A DNA stretch of 64,000 nt from Candidatus Anammoxibacter sp. (GTDB lineage: Bacteria > Planctomycetota > Brocadiia > Brocadiales > Anammoxibacteraceae): assembly GCA_021777105.1 (NCBI GenBank), contig JAIQZQ010000122.1, forward strand, positions 94,863 through 158,862. The letters run 5' to 3'. The first letter of the stretch is position 1; every line of letters begins with the position of its first letter. Made by a program: the position numbers and the translations under genes. This document shows positions 34,755 to 45,200 of this stretch, piece after piece. The notes under the pieces are model-generated. The model made no database searches and had not been told where the DNA came from. It worked only from the letters and a program-made list of their open reading frames with translations.

Positions 34755-36335
34755 TTAAAAATTAATTAAATGCACCGCCTCAATATCGGCGAGTTGATTG
34801 ACTTCGTCCGCCGTTTCCCGGGTAATCGGCACGTCGGTGTTTATTACGGATATAGCGTTGCCGCTTGCATCCTTTCGGCCGAACGTCATGCGGGCTATAT
34901 TAATGTTCTTTTTGCTTAACAGAGTGCCGATGCCGCCGATAATGCCGGGTTTGTCCTTGCAGAACATGACGAGCATATGATCAGCCATTGACGACTCAAT
35001 TTCATAACCGTTTATGTCAACAATTCTCGTCTCTTTTTTGTCAAACACCGTGCCTGACACAGAATTTTCGCTGCTTTTAGTGGTTACGCTTGCGGTAATA
35101 AGGTTTGTAAAGTCCTTTGCCACATTGCTTACCGTCTCATTAACTGCAATACCGCTATCCTTGGTTAAATGAGGTATATTTACCAGATTTACCCCCGCTT
35201 CAAGCGAAGGCCTGAAAAGGCCGACCATAAAGCTGTCTGTAAGCAACTTAATATTCTTATTGGAAATTTCGCCGTTATAAACAATGTTTACCGTCCGCAC
35301 ATGCCCTTTTGTCAACTGCATCAGGAACGAGCCCATTTTTTCAGCCAAATCCAGATATGGTTTCAGCTGCTCAAGCTCTTCCATATCCACCGGGCGAATG
35401 TTCATAGCGTTGCGAAATCCCTTGCCGGTCAGCGCGTCGGCCATCTGTTCCGCAGCCTCCTTGGCCACGGCCAATTGAGCCTCGACTGTTGAAGCCGCAA
35501 GGTGCGGAGTCGCCAGCATTTGATCAAGTTGAATCAATTTATTATCTTTTGGCGGCTCCTCCTCAAAAACATCAAACGCCGCTCCCTTAACCTTGCCCGC
35601 GACCATAGCGTCGTACAGATCGCTTTCAGAAACAATGCCGCCTCTGGCGCAGTTTATAATGCACACACCGTCTTTCATTATATCAATCTCTTTTTTAGTA
35701 ATGAGATTTTTTGTGTCGTTATTCAAAGGGACGTGAATAGAGATGTAATCCGCCTCTCTAAACAGATCGTTCAGGTCTTTAATCAAATGAGTATGAAATT
35801 CCGACGCCATCTCAGGCGTGATAAACGGATCAAACCCTATCGCCTTCATATCCATAGCCGCCCCGCGTTTGGCCACCATTCTGCCGACTCGCCCCATGCC
35901 GACAACGCCAAGCGTCTTTCCGGCGATTTGCGATCCCACATATTTCTTCCTCTCCCACTCACCGTTGCGCAACGACCTGTTGGCGGCCCCAATGTTGCGG
36001 GCCAATGCAAGAAGCATAGCTATCGAATGCTCGGCGGTGGCCGTGATATTGCCTTCCGGCGCGTTCATCACAACTATGCCCTTTTTGCTCGCGGCGGCAA
36101 CATCAACATTGTCAATTCCCACACCGGCGCGGCAAACAGCTTTTAATTTATCCCCTTTTTCAATTACATCGGCGGAGACTTTTGTGCCGCTTCTAATTAC
36201 AATTCCATCATATTCCCCTATCTCGTTTATTAAATCTTCGTGAGAGATTGAGGGCTTGTTCACGGTTTTAATATTCGCCTTTTCAAGAATCTCGATGCAA
36301 ATATCAGGTAGTTTGTCTGCAATTAATACATTCAT
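34755..36335 (-). CDS. serA: D-3-phosphoglycerate dehydrogenase (long form)
   Basis: 526 residues from the ATG at 36335 (NVLIADKLP is the usual N-terminus; an upstream start at 36359 adds eight unlikely residues). First step of serine synthesis. Seen: AVCRAGVGIDNVDVAAAS, NAPEGNITATAEHSIAMLLA, the NAD motif LGVVGMGRVGRMVAKRG, catalytic Arg in NCARGGIV, Glu in FDVFEEEPP and His in ATPHLAAST. These are followed by the intervening ASB domain and a C-terminal ACT domain (HMLVMFCKDKPGIIGGIGTL) for allosteric feedback by serine. Confidence 0.95.
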   Translation of the reverse strand: MNVLIADKLPDICIEILEKANIKTVNKPSISHEDLINEIGEYDGIVIRSGTKVSADVIEKGDKLKAVCRAGVGIDNVDVAAASKKGIVVMNAPEGNITATAEHSIAMLLALARNIGAANRSLRNGEWERKKYVGSQIAGKTLGVVGMGRVGRMVAKRGAAMDMKAIGFDPFITPEMASEFHTHLIKDLNDLFREADYISIHVPLNNDTKNLITKKEIDIMKDGVCIINCARGGIVSESDLYDAMVAGKVKGAAFDVFEEEPPKDNKLIQLDQMLATPHLAASTVEAQLAVAKEAAEQMADALTGKGFRNAMNIRPVDMEELEQLKPYLDLAEKMGSFLMQLTKGHVRTVNIVYNGEISNKNIKLLTDSFMVGLFRPSLEAGVNLVNIPHLTKDSGIAVNETVSNVAKDFTNLITASVTTKSSENSVSGTVFDKKETRIVDINGYEIESSMADHMLVMFCKDKPGIIGGIGTLLSKKNINIARMTFGRKDASGNAISVINTDVPITRETADEVNQLADIEAVHLINF

Positions 36336-36377
36336 AATTATTTTCCCGTTACACGGCAATGCCCGTGTCTATTGTTT

Positions 36378-36932
36378 TTAAATATTAAATACTTCGTTTG
36401 AGTCTATTTTTAAACCGGATATTATGTTTGACTCAACAAAGCCGTCTTTTCTTGAGTTGGAGAACTCTACATATTCCCCATTTTCCAGGGTTAAAACCTC
36501 TATAACTTTTTCTTCAGGAAACACTATCCAGTATTCAGACACACCGTGCTTTCTGTACACCTCTTTCTCCTCAACCGTATCATAAAAAGTTGACGAGGGT
36601 GAAATTATTTCAACTATAAGGTCAGGCGCGCCCTGAACGGATTCTTTGCGAAGAATATTAGTATTGTCGCTTTTTACAAACAGGATATCAGGTTGCAAAA
36701 CCGTTTCATCGTCAAACACAACATCAACCGGGGCATAAGCGACATTGCCCAACATTTTGCTTGTAACAAATGGATCAAGTAACAACACCAATTTTTTTGA
36801 AATAAACTGATGATCTAAAGTTGGAGCCGGAACCATAATTAAATCTCCATTAAAAACCTCATACCGGTTGCCGTCTTCAATTTTCAAATAATCAGCGTAT
36901 GTTATCGTCTTTTGAACCGTGGCAGTTCCCAT
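36378..36932 (-). CDS. Uma2/DUF820 family putative endonuclease
   Basis: About 184 residues from the ATG at 36932, with GGAG seven bases upstream; an earlier ATG is at 36956. Restriction-endonuclease-like fold of the Uma2 (DUF820) family: TYADYLKIEDGNRYEVFNGD, VFDDETVLQPDILFVKSDN (Asp), GAPDLIVEIISPSS (D...E-x-I) and RKHGVSEYWIVFPEEKVIEV. The D-E-K-like catalytic layout is that of PD-(D/E)xK enzymes. These genes are multi-copy in many free-living bacteria and their function is unproven. Confidence 0.85.
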   Translation of the reverse strand: MGTATVQKTITYADYLKIEDGNRYEVFNGDLIMVPAPTLDHQFISKKLVLLLDPFVTSKMLGNVAYAPVDVVFDDETVLQPDILFVKSDNTNILRKESVQGAPDLIVEIISPSSTFYDTVEEKEVYRKHGVSEYWIVFPEEKVIEVLTLENGEYVEFSNSRKDGFVESNIISGLKIDSNEVFNI

Positions 36933-37156
36933 ATTTTGCTCCGTCAAAAATCCCATCTATATATGGCTGAGATTAAAACAAAGGATTATACTACTAATAT
37001 AGATTTCATATGTCAAATCCATAATTCACGTTGCCGGTTTTGCCCAAATCGGCATAACTTATTGCAATCATATCAAAAAAATGATAACTTTAGATCACTT
37101 TTAACTTTAGTTAACTTTAGCCGTTTTTCCGGCTTGTCCGGGTAGGGAATTAAATA

Positions 37157-38599
37157 ATGAGAAAAAAGCTTTTATTTACGATTGTTCTAATTAGCGGGTT
37201 TTTGTTTACAGCAGGAGTGAAAACATCATTTAGCGATGTTTTGAGCGAGTTTTCAGACTGGATAGGCAAAATGGAATCGCTTGCGGATAGAGTAGGCGGC
37301 ATTGAAAAGGATGTCGATTCCATCCGCGGCATGCTGGAGTCGTTTAAAGACAAAGAGGACTCAATTAACAAAATTGTAGGAAGGCTTGAGGCCCTTGAAG
37401 CCTCAGACAGCACAACACAGACGTTAAGCGTGCTAAAAGAGGGACTTGCGGAAGTGAGAAAACTTATTGAGGATCAACAGGTCATAACCGCTGTTTTAGA
37501 AAAACGGTATAAAGAAGCTGAACAGCCCCTGGAGCCGATTAAAAAATCAATAGATGAACAGAAAAAGGCCATTGACTCGATTGTCGCAAAGCTCGACGCC
37601 CAGAGCAAAAACCACGAAACGATTAATGAAAACATTGATAAAAAAATGGCGTCTCTTGAAGCGTTGACAAAAAACATTGATGAAAAAATGGCCCAGTTAA
37701 CTAAATTTACCGACGCAGTTAATAAAATTGAGCAAAAAGGCGGCTCTCTGGAAAAGGTTTTAGCCGCAAATATAGGGACTCTCCCCAAAAAGGCAATACC
37801 CGGGGCCGGGGCCGGGGCCAAAGCAACAGAGAAAGCAAAACCGGTTGAGGCTGAGAAAAAGAAGAAGAAAGAGTTCAGCATCGCCGATGTCCTGCAAGCT
37901 CAAGGTTTCATGGATATCGGAAGCAACTTCTTTGTAAAAGATATAAGTTTTAATTCATTTGGCTCGTCCGTTGAAGTATCCGGCAAGTTAATGAACGCAA
38001 CCGATAAGAATTACAACGTGGCTAATATAAGGATATTTGTGTATGACGGCAGCAACCAACTTATAAGGAATCAGGACTTCTCTGTAAAAGGGATAAGAAA
38101 AGGCAATGTTATGCCCTTTTCAGAGATAATATCCGGTGTTAGAGAGTCAACTATCAAAAAATACGCCATTGCATTCGGCAAGGAAGTGCAGGCATACCAA
38201 ATTACCGACCTGCTTGATAAACCTGTCGCGGGCGTCGTAGCGACCAATGAAGCCGCTAAAGAGAAGCCCAAAGCCGGAGATGTTAAATCCGCTATGGAAA
38301 AAGAAGGCTACACGGATATAGGCAACAATTTTTACGTTAAAAATTTACACGTAAAAAAGTTCGGCTCATCATGCGAAATAATGGGCGAAGTCAAAAACGC
38401 TGAACAGGAGTATTGCAGCGTAGCCCTGTTTAAAGTAATAATAAAAGACAATGCCAAAACCGTGATATGGGAGCAGGATTTCTCAATAAAAGGCATAAAC
38501 CCAGGCGCCATGAAACCGTTTAGCGAATTTCTAACCGGCGTCTCCATGGAAAATATCGACTCATATGAAATAAAGTCCAAAAAGAGAGGCACGCGATAG
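37157..38599 (+). CDS. Exported coiled-coil protein with two C-terminal FxLYD-like repeats
   Basis: 480 residues. Signal peptide (KLLFTIVLISGFLFTAG), then a coiled coil of about 200 residues (ESLADRVGGIEKDVDSIRG, DEQKKAIDSIVAKLDAQ), a Pro/Ala/Gly/Lys linker (GAGAGAKATEKAKPVEAEKK) and two homologous domains (about 235-345 and 375-475). The repeats share DIGSNFFVKDISFNSFGSS / DIGNNFYVKNLHVKKFGSS and QDFSVKGIRKG / QDFSIKGINPG. They look like FxLYD or DUF-type beta-sandwiches that follow extracytoplasmic coiled coils. A periplasmic or cell-surface scaffold is my guess. Monocistronic by position. Confidence 0.75.
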   Translation: MRKKLLFTIVLISGFLFTAGVKTSFSDVLSEFSDWIGKMESLADRVGGIEKDVDSIRGMLESFKDKEDSINKIVGRLEALEASDSTTQTLSVLKEGLAEVRKLIEDQQVITAVLEKRYKEAEQPLEPIKKSIDEQKKAIDSIVAKLDAQSKNHETINENIDKKMASLEALTKNIDEKMAQLTKFTDAVNKIEQKGGSLEKVLAANIGTLPKKAIPGAGAGAKATEKAKPVEAEKKKKKEFSIADVLQAQGFMDIGSNFFVKDISFNSFGSSVEVSGKLMNATDKNYNVANIRIFVYDGSNQLIRNQDFSVKGIRKGNVMPFSEIISGVRESTIKKYAIAFGKEVQAYQITDLLDKPVAGVVATNEAAKEKPKAGDVKSAMEKEGYTDIGNNFYVKNLHVKKFGSSCEIMGEVKNAEQEYCSVALFKVIIKDNAKTVIWEQDFSIKGINPGAMKPFSEFLTGVSMENIDSYEIKSKKRGTR

Positions 38600-38729
38600 T
38601 TAATCAAGGAAAAGCCCTATTTGTCCCAGACTTCAACCATAATGAACATAATGAGCGATTACGCAAGGAATGGCCGTGCCGCTATTAATATGATTTATTA
38701 CAATCACACAATATCGGTAAAACGAATTT

Positions 38730-38913
38730 GTTAGCGTCTCATATGACGCCAAATATGAGACGTTAACAAATTAGCGTCTCATAGAATATGCGCTATAAAT
38801 AATTTTGAAAATATTAGTAGACAATATAATGCGCACAAAATTTTTAGTAGCCCATATTGCGCCAATTATGGGCCACTAACTAATTAGCGCCTCATAGAAT
38901 ACGCGCTAATATT
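38730..38913 (+). repeat. Two tandem units of covarying hairpins (period 113 bp)
   Basis: Unit A: CGTCTCATAT (38735-38744) / ATATGAGACG (38753-38762), loop GACGCCAA. Unit B: GCCCATA (38850-38856) / TATGGGC (38867-38873), loop containing TGCGCCAA, stem extended to 38844-38879 with one mismatch. Each is followed by ATTAGCG-YCTCATAGAATAYG-CGCTA, a second hairpin (38772-38795 and 38883-38910). The loops and second hairpins are conserved while the first stem has changed on both arms. The 565-bp gap 38600-39164 has no gene otherwise. Confidence 0.65.
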
Positions 38914-39059
38914 TTAGCTCCCTATATTCCATACGAAACGGAACGCTAAATCCCATAGCCTTTCCCCAAAACATAGCTACAAAACATCCAAAATCCAACG
39001 TTTCTCATTAACCACACAATGTAATCCTCGAAATCAGTTAAAAACTATTATTTGTTTAC

Positions 39060-39113
39060 GTCGCATTCTCAATAAATATCTTTACAAACAACGTTTAATT
39101 GGTATATTTAAAC
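39060..39113 (+). repeat. 54-bp direct repeat, copy 1, upstream of the AlbA_2 gene
   Basis: CATTCTCAATAAATATCTTT and following bases to TTAAAC. The same 54 bp, with four mismatches by eye, recurs at 41113-41166. It ends about 50 bp before the AlbA_2 start and probably includes its promoter. Confidence 0.75.
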
Positions 39114-39164
39114 TGTTTGTATAAGCGCATATTATTTTAACAGTTCATTATTGCATTTAATCTC

Positions 39165-40781
39165 ATGAAAATTAAAGAACTTGAACTCATATTGCAGGAA
39201 GGCGAAGGGTATAAAATAGAATTTAAGGAGAATTTAAATTCAGGCCTTTCAAAAGAGATGGTAGCTTTAGCCAACTCTTCCGGCGGAAGAATATTTCTTG
39301 GAATAAATGATAATAACGAAATAATAGGCTTAAATATAAACAATGAACTATTATCAAAGATAGAGGATATTGCCGCTAATTGCGACCCGGCTGTTGATAT
39401 TGAAATAAAAAAACAGAAAAACATTCTTATTGTCCATGTAAAAGAAGGCTCTAACAAACCATACCGGTCATCAAAAGGATTCTATATCCGCAACGGAGCC
39501 AACTCTCAAAAACTTACAACCCGTGAAATTACTGAATTCATCCAGGCCGAAGGCAAAAGCCGTTTTGACGAGATAATTCAAAGCGGCAAAAGCTTTAAAA
39601 CGATTTTTCATGAAGAACTACTCGACAACTACCTCTCATTAGCCGGTATATCAAAAACAATTGAATCTAAGGCTATCCTGCAAAATCTGGGGGTAATGGA
39701 GTGTAAAAATAGCAAACCGGCGCTTAACAACGCGGGAATTCTCTTCTTTTCAAAAGAACCCGTAAAATATTTGTTACACACTTCAATAACTTGCGCATTG
39801 TATAAAGGCATTGAGAAGCTTACAATACTTGACCACAAGGAGCTGTCTGGAGATATTATTCAAAACATTGAGGACTCAATCATCTTTCTAAAAAGACATC
39901 TCAACCTAAAGTATGAAATCAAAGGTTTACGCCGCGACGAAATCCCTGAAATCCCCGAGATTGCGCTTAGAGAAGCTGTAGTTAACGCGGTATGCCATCG
40001 GGACTATTTTGAAAAAGGCGCAAATATTATGGTTGAGATTTTTGATAACCGGGTTGAGATATCTAACCCGGGCGGATTGCCAAAAGCCCTCGCCTCAAAA
40101 CATTTTGGTTCACGGAGCATATGCCGCAACCCTACAATAGCCTCGTTATTGCAACGGGCCGGATATATTGAAAAAATGGGCACGGGAATCAACAGAATCA
40201 AAGAAGCTTTAAAAGACGCAAAAAGACCAATGCCGAACTTCCAGTTTGACACATTCTTCAGCGTAATTTTTCAACGAAAAGTTGAACAAACTACCCAGAA
40301 AACTACCCAGAAAACTACCCAGAAAACCGCCCAGAAAACCGCCCGGAAAACAACCCGAAAACAAGAAGCCATACTTAAATATTTAAAAGAAAATCCGCGC
40401 GCCGGAAGAGACGATATAGCTGATAACGTTGATAATATAACAATTGACGGCATAAAGTATAACCTGAATATCCTCCGTGAAATGCGTTTACTTGAGCGTG
40501 TCGGCCCTGACAAAGGCGGGTACTGGGAAGTTGTAGCCTCGCAAGAAACTACCCAAGAAACTACCCAAGAAACTACCCAAGAAACTACCCAAGAAACTAC
40601 CCAAGAAAAGATTGTCGGTATTATAAAAAACAATCCATTAATTACCAGGACTGAACTGTCCCATCAAACAGGCCTCACTTCAGATGGAATCAAGTATCAT
40701 CTGGATAAAATGAGAAAAGACGGAGTTATTAGGCATTTAGGAGCTACGAAAAAGGGTTATTGGGAAGTAATCGAAAAATAA
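39165..40781 (+). CDS. Schlafen AlbA_2 / RecG-like ATP-binding protein with two winged helices
   Basis: 538 residues. The AlbA_2 (Schlafen AAA_4) domain is at ~1-130 (EGYKIEFKENLNSGLSKEM, ALANSSGGRIFLGI, SKGFYIRNGANSQKL). An HATPase_c_4-like domain is at ~200-370 (LREAVVNAVCHRDYF, VEISNPGGLP, RNPTIASLLQRAGYIEKMG). Then come two winged helices, each preceded by a low-complexity linker: TTQK repeats (40290-40361), and TTQE repeats made of five 12-bp ACTACCCAAGAA units (40548-40607). Both winged helices end in GYWEV. Members of this family are predicted transcription regulators common in mobile and defence regions. The 12-bp repeats keep frame if their number changes. Confidence 0.88.
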   Translation: MKIKELELILQEGEGYKIEFKENLNSGLSKEMVALANSSGGRIFLGINDNNEIIGLNINNELLSKIEDIAANCDPAVDIEIKKQKNILIVHVKEGSNKPYRSSKGFYIRNGANSQKLTTREITEFIQAEGKSRFDEIIQSGKSFKTIFHEELLDNYLSLAGISKTIESKAILQNLGVMECKNSKPALNNAGILFFSKEPVKYLLHTSITCALYKGIEKLTILDHKELSGDIIQNIEDSIIFLKRHLNLKYEIKGLRRDEIPEIPEIALREAVVNAVCHRDYFEKGANIMVEIFDNRVEISNPGGLPKALASKHFGSRSICRNPTIASLLQRAGYIEKMGTGINRIKEALKDAKRPMPNFQFDTFFSVIFQRKVEQTTQKTTQKTTQKTAQKTARKTTRKQEAILKYLKENPRAGRDDIADNVDNITIDGIKYNLNILREMRLLERVGPDKGGYWEVVASQETTQETTQETTQETTQETTQEKIVGIIKNNPLITRTELSHQTGLTSDGIKYHLDKMRKDGVIRHLGATKKGYWEVIEK

Positions 40782-41112
40782 TTTGTTAAAAAAAGAGGAT
40801 ATTTAAAAATCATAAAAGAAGGTTAAAATTCGGAATAATATTCGGTTTAAACTACCTAAGAAAACGCCCAGAAAACCGTACAGAAACAGACCGCTATTCT
40901 AAACTTTAATAATTAGTAGCACAGGCATCCATGCCTGTGTTTCATTTGAAGCGCAAAAGCATTTTTTTAACAACCCTCTAAACCCGCGCTCCAAAAACCT
41001 TGAAAGTTGCATGCCTATTATCTGTTTTTATACAAATACCTGAGTTTTAACCGGTAATATCTCACCACGTACGCAAGACTCAATTAAAGGTTAGAACCAG
41101 AATATCTTTTCC

Positions 41113-41166
41113 GCCACATTCTCAATAAATATCTTTACAAACAATGTTTTATTGGTATATTTAAAC
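41113..41166 (+). repeat. 54-bp direct repeat, copy 2
   Basis: Second copy of 39060-39113, 2053 bp downstream in the same orientation, with the intact AlbA_2 gene between. No intact gene follows it. Confidence 0.75.
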
Positions 41167-41960
41167 GGAAAACGGTTTGGGTTTGGACTAATACATTTGC
41201 GAAAAAAGATTAAACCGCTCAAATTTGCCACAGCCCGTGGCAAATTTGAGAGAGAGTTTATAATCCCGATTTTAATTATGGCGAATATGCCATAATTAAA
41301 AGTCAAGCAGGTTTAAATAGCTATAAAATTAGCGAGCAAAAGTGGGCACAGTGTCCCCACTTTTGCTCGTTCCAACGCTCTGCGTTGGAATGCAAGGTTT
41401 GACGCTCACGCGTCATATGATTAGAGACCCGTTTTTTTTATTAAGAAGACAGATAAAATAGCTGCCCAGGATCAGATCGAAACAATATGCCGGCGCATCT
41501 TAGAAATGCGCTTTTGCAATAATTGTGAATGCAAAATAGAAATTACTCGCCACACTGTGGCGAGTTTTACAATATGCCAATAACTGTCACCACCGGTGAC
41601 ACAATTAAGGAGAACGGATTCTATCTTTTGTTGGAAGGGGAGAGAGAGAACGAGAAATGGGCAAATAGTTAGGATAAAAGACTTTCTAAAAAGAATTAAG
41701 CTCCATATAAATAATGAAACAATCTATGAGACTTATAGCGAAAACTCAAAACTGTCCCCAGTGTGGACAGTTTTGAGTTGGAGTCATCATCGAAGAAAAA
41801 ATTGTTAAAAAAACAGAATATTGCCGGAGAATTTGAATTTAGGCAACAGTCTGTTGCCCAATTAAAAAAGCGGATATTGGGAAATTTTGAAAATAAAAAA
41901 AATTCAGTATAAACGACCCAAGAAAAGATTATGAGGCACATAAAATATATTTTGCATTTG

Positions 41961-42098
41961 ATGTGGAGTGCCTATAAATATTATGTATTATCAGTAACCA
42001 TAGGATATTTAACAGGCGAAAAGTTGAAGTCGGTGATAATTCCTGTGCCATCGATTGAACTACGCAACAAATCCAATTCAATAGTTAAACAATCTTAA
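41961..42098 (+). pseudogene. C-terminal remnant resembling a DNA methyltransferase/specificity domain
   Basis: The frame MWSAYKYYVLSVTIGYLTGE continues as KLKSVIIPVPSIELRNKSNS and stops after VKQS at 42098. The 'lkSvIIPVPsIElrn.s..Iv' pattern resembles the last repeat of target-recognition domains in type I/IIG restriction-modification proteins. No upstream part is present; an in-frame stop lies before TTQEKI at about 41915. A weak but specific resemblance, seen by eye only. Confidence 0.35.
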
Positions 42099-42253
42099 TA
42101 AAAAAAATGCGTAAATTATTAAACGAAAGAAACAACCACTTCAACACACTTATGCAGAGGTATTTTGAATGAATGAATAATATATGGCAAAATACATGAG
42201 CGAAAGACTAATAATTTTAGAAGGATAAAAACCATTAAGTAGACACAACAATA

Positions 42254-45200
42254 ATGATTAAAAATATTTTTCCTTGGAAACGTTTTTGGTGTGCCCCTAC
42301 TGGCACAATAAGTTTTGATGACGACGGATTCTTTGTAGATCCTGAATCAAAATATGCGCGTTATTACCATAAAGGTGTAGTGGCTTTTGAAGAAATCCGA
42401 GAAACTCCATGTTTAATATTACTTGGTCAGCCTGGAATTGGTAAAACTATTACCGTGAAATCAGAATTTGATATTCTTAAAAGCCAGATTCGTGGAAATG
42501 GTGGCAAACTCATTTACACGAATCTAAACGAATATAGTGATGAAAGCAGATTAATTCGTGATATTTTTGAATCACCAACAATACAATCATGGCAGGGAGG
42601 CCAACACCATCTACATCTTTTTTTGGACAGCCTGGATGAATGTCTATTAGAAATTAATACGTTAGCAATCATTCTTCGCAATCAATTTCATAAATTCAAA
42701 GAACATGCAAGCCGCCTAAACTTAAGGATTTCATGCCGAACTACTGATTTTCCAGAAATATTAAAGGACGAATTTGACGCCATTTGGGGCGAAGATAATG
42801 TTGAAACCTACGAACTGGCCCCTCTTCTGAGAAAAGATGTAGAAGTCGCAGCGAAAATTCTTGAATTAGATTCTTCTAGTTTCATAGAAGCAATTAAAAA
42901 GAAAGAAATTCAATCATTGGCAAGCAATCCAATAACACTAAAGTTTCTACTAGAAGAATTTAAAAACAAACAACAATTCCCTGACACTCGACCAGAATTA
43001 TTTCTTCGAGGTTGTGAGCATCTTTGTACTGAAAACAACCCTGAACGCCTGGCAACACAAAAAACAGGAACGTTATCAACAGCTAAACGCCTAGCGCTAG
43101 CATCACGTATTGCCGCCGTCATGACATTCTGCAACCGCACTTCGGTTTGTTTACAAGAGAATATCTTAGATTATAAAGAAACAGACTTAACACTGCAAAT
43201 GTTGCAAGAAGGTGATGAGACCTCTGAAAATCGCACTTTCAGTTTTGTTGAAAGAGATTTACGAGAAGTTATACAACACACTGGACTATTTTCAAGCAGA
43301 GGCCCTTGCCGGTTTGGTTTTGCGCACCAATCTTACGCAGAGTTTCTAGCCGCTAGATATTTATCGTCACATCAACTTCCTATTCGACAAATCAAATCAT
43401 TGATTTTCCTTTCAAGTGATCCTGATCAAATGGCTATTCCACAACTAAAAGAGACGACCGCATGGTTGTGCTCAATTATGCCAGAGGTGTTTAAAGAATT
43501 AATTAAATCGGATCCACAATCAATATTATTAAGTGACGTTATCAGTATGGAATATGGATTGAAAAAAGATTTAGTCTCATCATTACTCAGACAATTTGAA
43601 CAACAGAGAATAACAGATACTAACTGGAGACATTATTCTCTGTATAATAAACTAAAACATCCTGATATAGATACTCAACTAAAGCCTTATATTAAAGATA
43701 AAACTAAACACTTTCTGGTTCGTAGAGTGGCTATTAAAATTGCTGGAACGTGTAAAATCAAATCCCTTCAGAATTTATTAGCCGACGTTACACTTGATCA
43801 TTTAGATAACATTCATATACGTGACCAAGCTGCGCATGCCGTGTCTCTAGTTGCCGACTACAAAACTCTGCTACGCCTCAAACCGCTTGTCATAATGAAG
43901 CAGGAGGACGACAAGGATGACCAATTGAAAGGTTGCGCTTTACGAGCATTGTGGCCGAAGCATCTATCTACTCAAGAACTTTTCGACGTATTAACTCCAC
44001 CTAAAAATGAGAACTTCCACGGGAGTTATGCAGGTTTTATATTAGACTTTGCAGAGCAATTAAAGATTAATGATTTACATTCTGCATTAAAATGGGTAAG
44101 TAAGATTTCGCGTAAAAAAGGAGATTTATCGTTTACACTTACAAAACTATCTGAAAACATTTTATTCTGTTCATTGCAACATATAGATAAAAGGGAGATT
44201 ATTGATGTCTTTGCTGAAGCTATCATTCCTAAACTAGATAATTATTTAGATATATGTCCCATTCCAAATGGAGAATCTGAAGATAAAGTACTTCCAGATG
44301 TATTAGAAGTGACAAGAAAGAATCTAATAAGAGCTTTAGTCAAGAAAATTAACATTTATAAAAGCCATATGCTTGTATCACCTTTTGTTAAACCTCAGAT
44401 TCTGTTTGATTATGATTTAGAGTGGCTAATTAATGAATTAAAAACTGAAAAAGCACAAAAAAGAAAGAAAATTTGGATAGAAATTATTCATGATATTTTT
44501 AAACAAGATAATCTAGGCCATATAGAATTAATTTCACAGGCAATGCGCGAAAACCAACAGTTGGCTGATAAATTTCGAGTATATTTTGATGCAGTAGAAA
44601 TAAATTCACCTTTAGCAGAAGAAATGCGTATGTGTGATAGAAAATATAAAGAAATAATTTCAAAGCCTAACCAAAACAAAGTAGAAAAACAACACAAAAT
44701 TATCCCTTCCATACACGAAAGAATTAAGACAAGCCTGGATCAATTTGAGAATGGAGATTCCTACGCGTGGGTGCAATTGTGCAACGAAATGGCAAGAGGG
44801 GATGATAGCGAATATTATGAAAACAGATTTAATGCAAATCTTATGAGCCTCCCAGGTTGGACCGTGTGTGATAGGTCTGTTAAAGAAAGAATTGTCAATG
44901 CGGGCAAGAAATACATATTAGAAAATGATGCCAATACTCATTGTTGGTTAAAGAAAAACAGTTATTACCCACCCGCAATGGCAGGCTATAAGGTCTTCGT
45001 AATACTGGATAAATTAGAACCTGAATTTTTAAATAACTTATCAAACGATATATGGAAAAATTGGGTTTCTATTATTATTGCATATCCTAATAATAGTAAT
45101 GATGAAAGCGAAAACAATATTTTTGAAAAAATCACAAAACAGGCATATCAAAAAATACCCAAAGAATTTATAGACACATTGCTTGTGTTGATCGACAAAG

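Larger units (their letters stand above)
40782..42253. other. Gene graveyard: decayed AlbA_2 fragments and an array of short hairpins
   Basis: 1.47 kb with no intact gene. 40853-40900 is a broken TTQK-repeat segment (with a stop in ACTACCTAA). 41113-41166 is the second copy of the AlbA_2 leader repeat. About 41868-41935 reads SGYWEIL...TTQEKI across a stop, matching the end of a winged-helix module and the next linker. Ten small perfect hairpins lie between 40920 and 41858 (see findings). Together this suggests one or more duplicated AlbA_2 genes that decayed. Confidence 0.6.

Noticed and set aside
41596..41808. 70-codon plus-strand open frame in the graveyard region
   Set aside because: It runs through two hairpins and mixed-frame fragments and has no coherent protein pattern; treated as decayed sequence.
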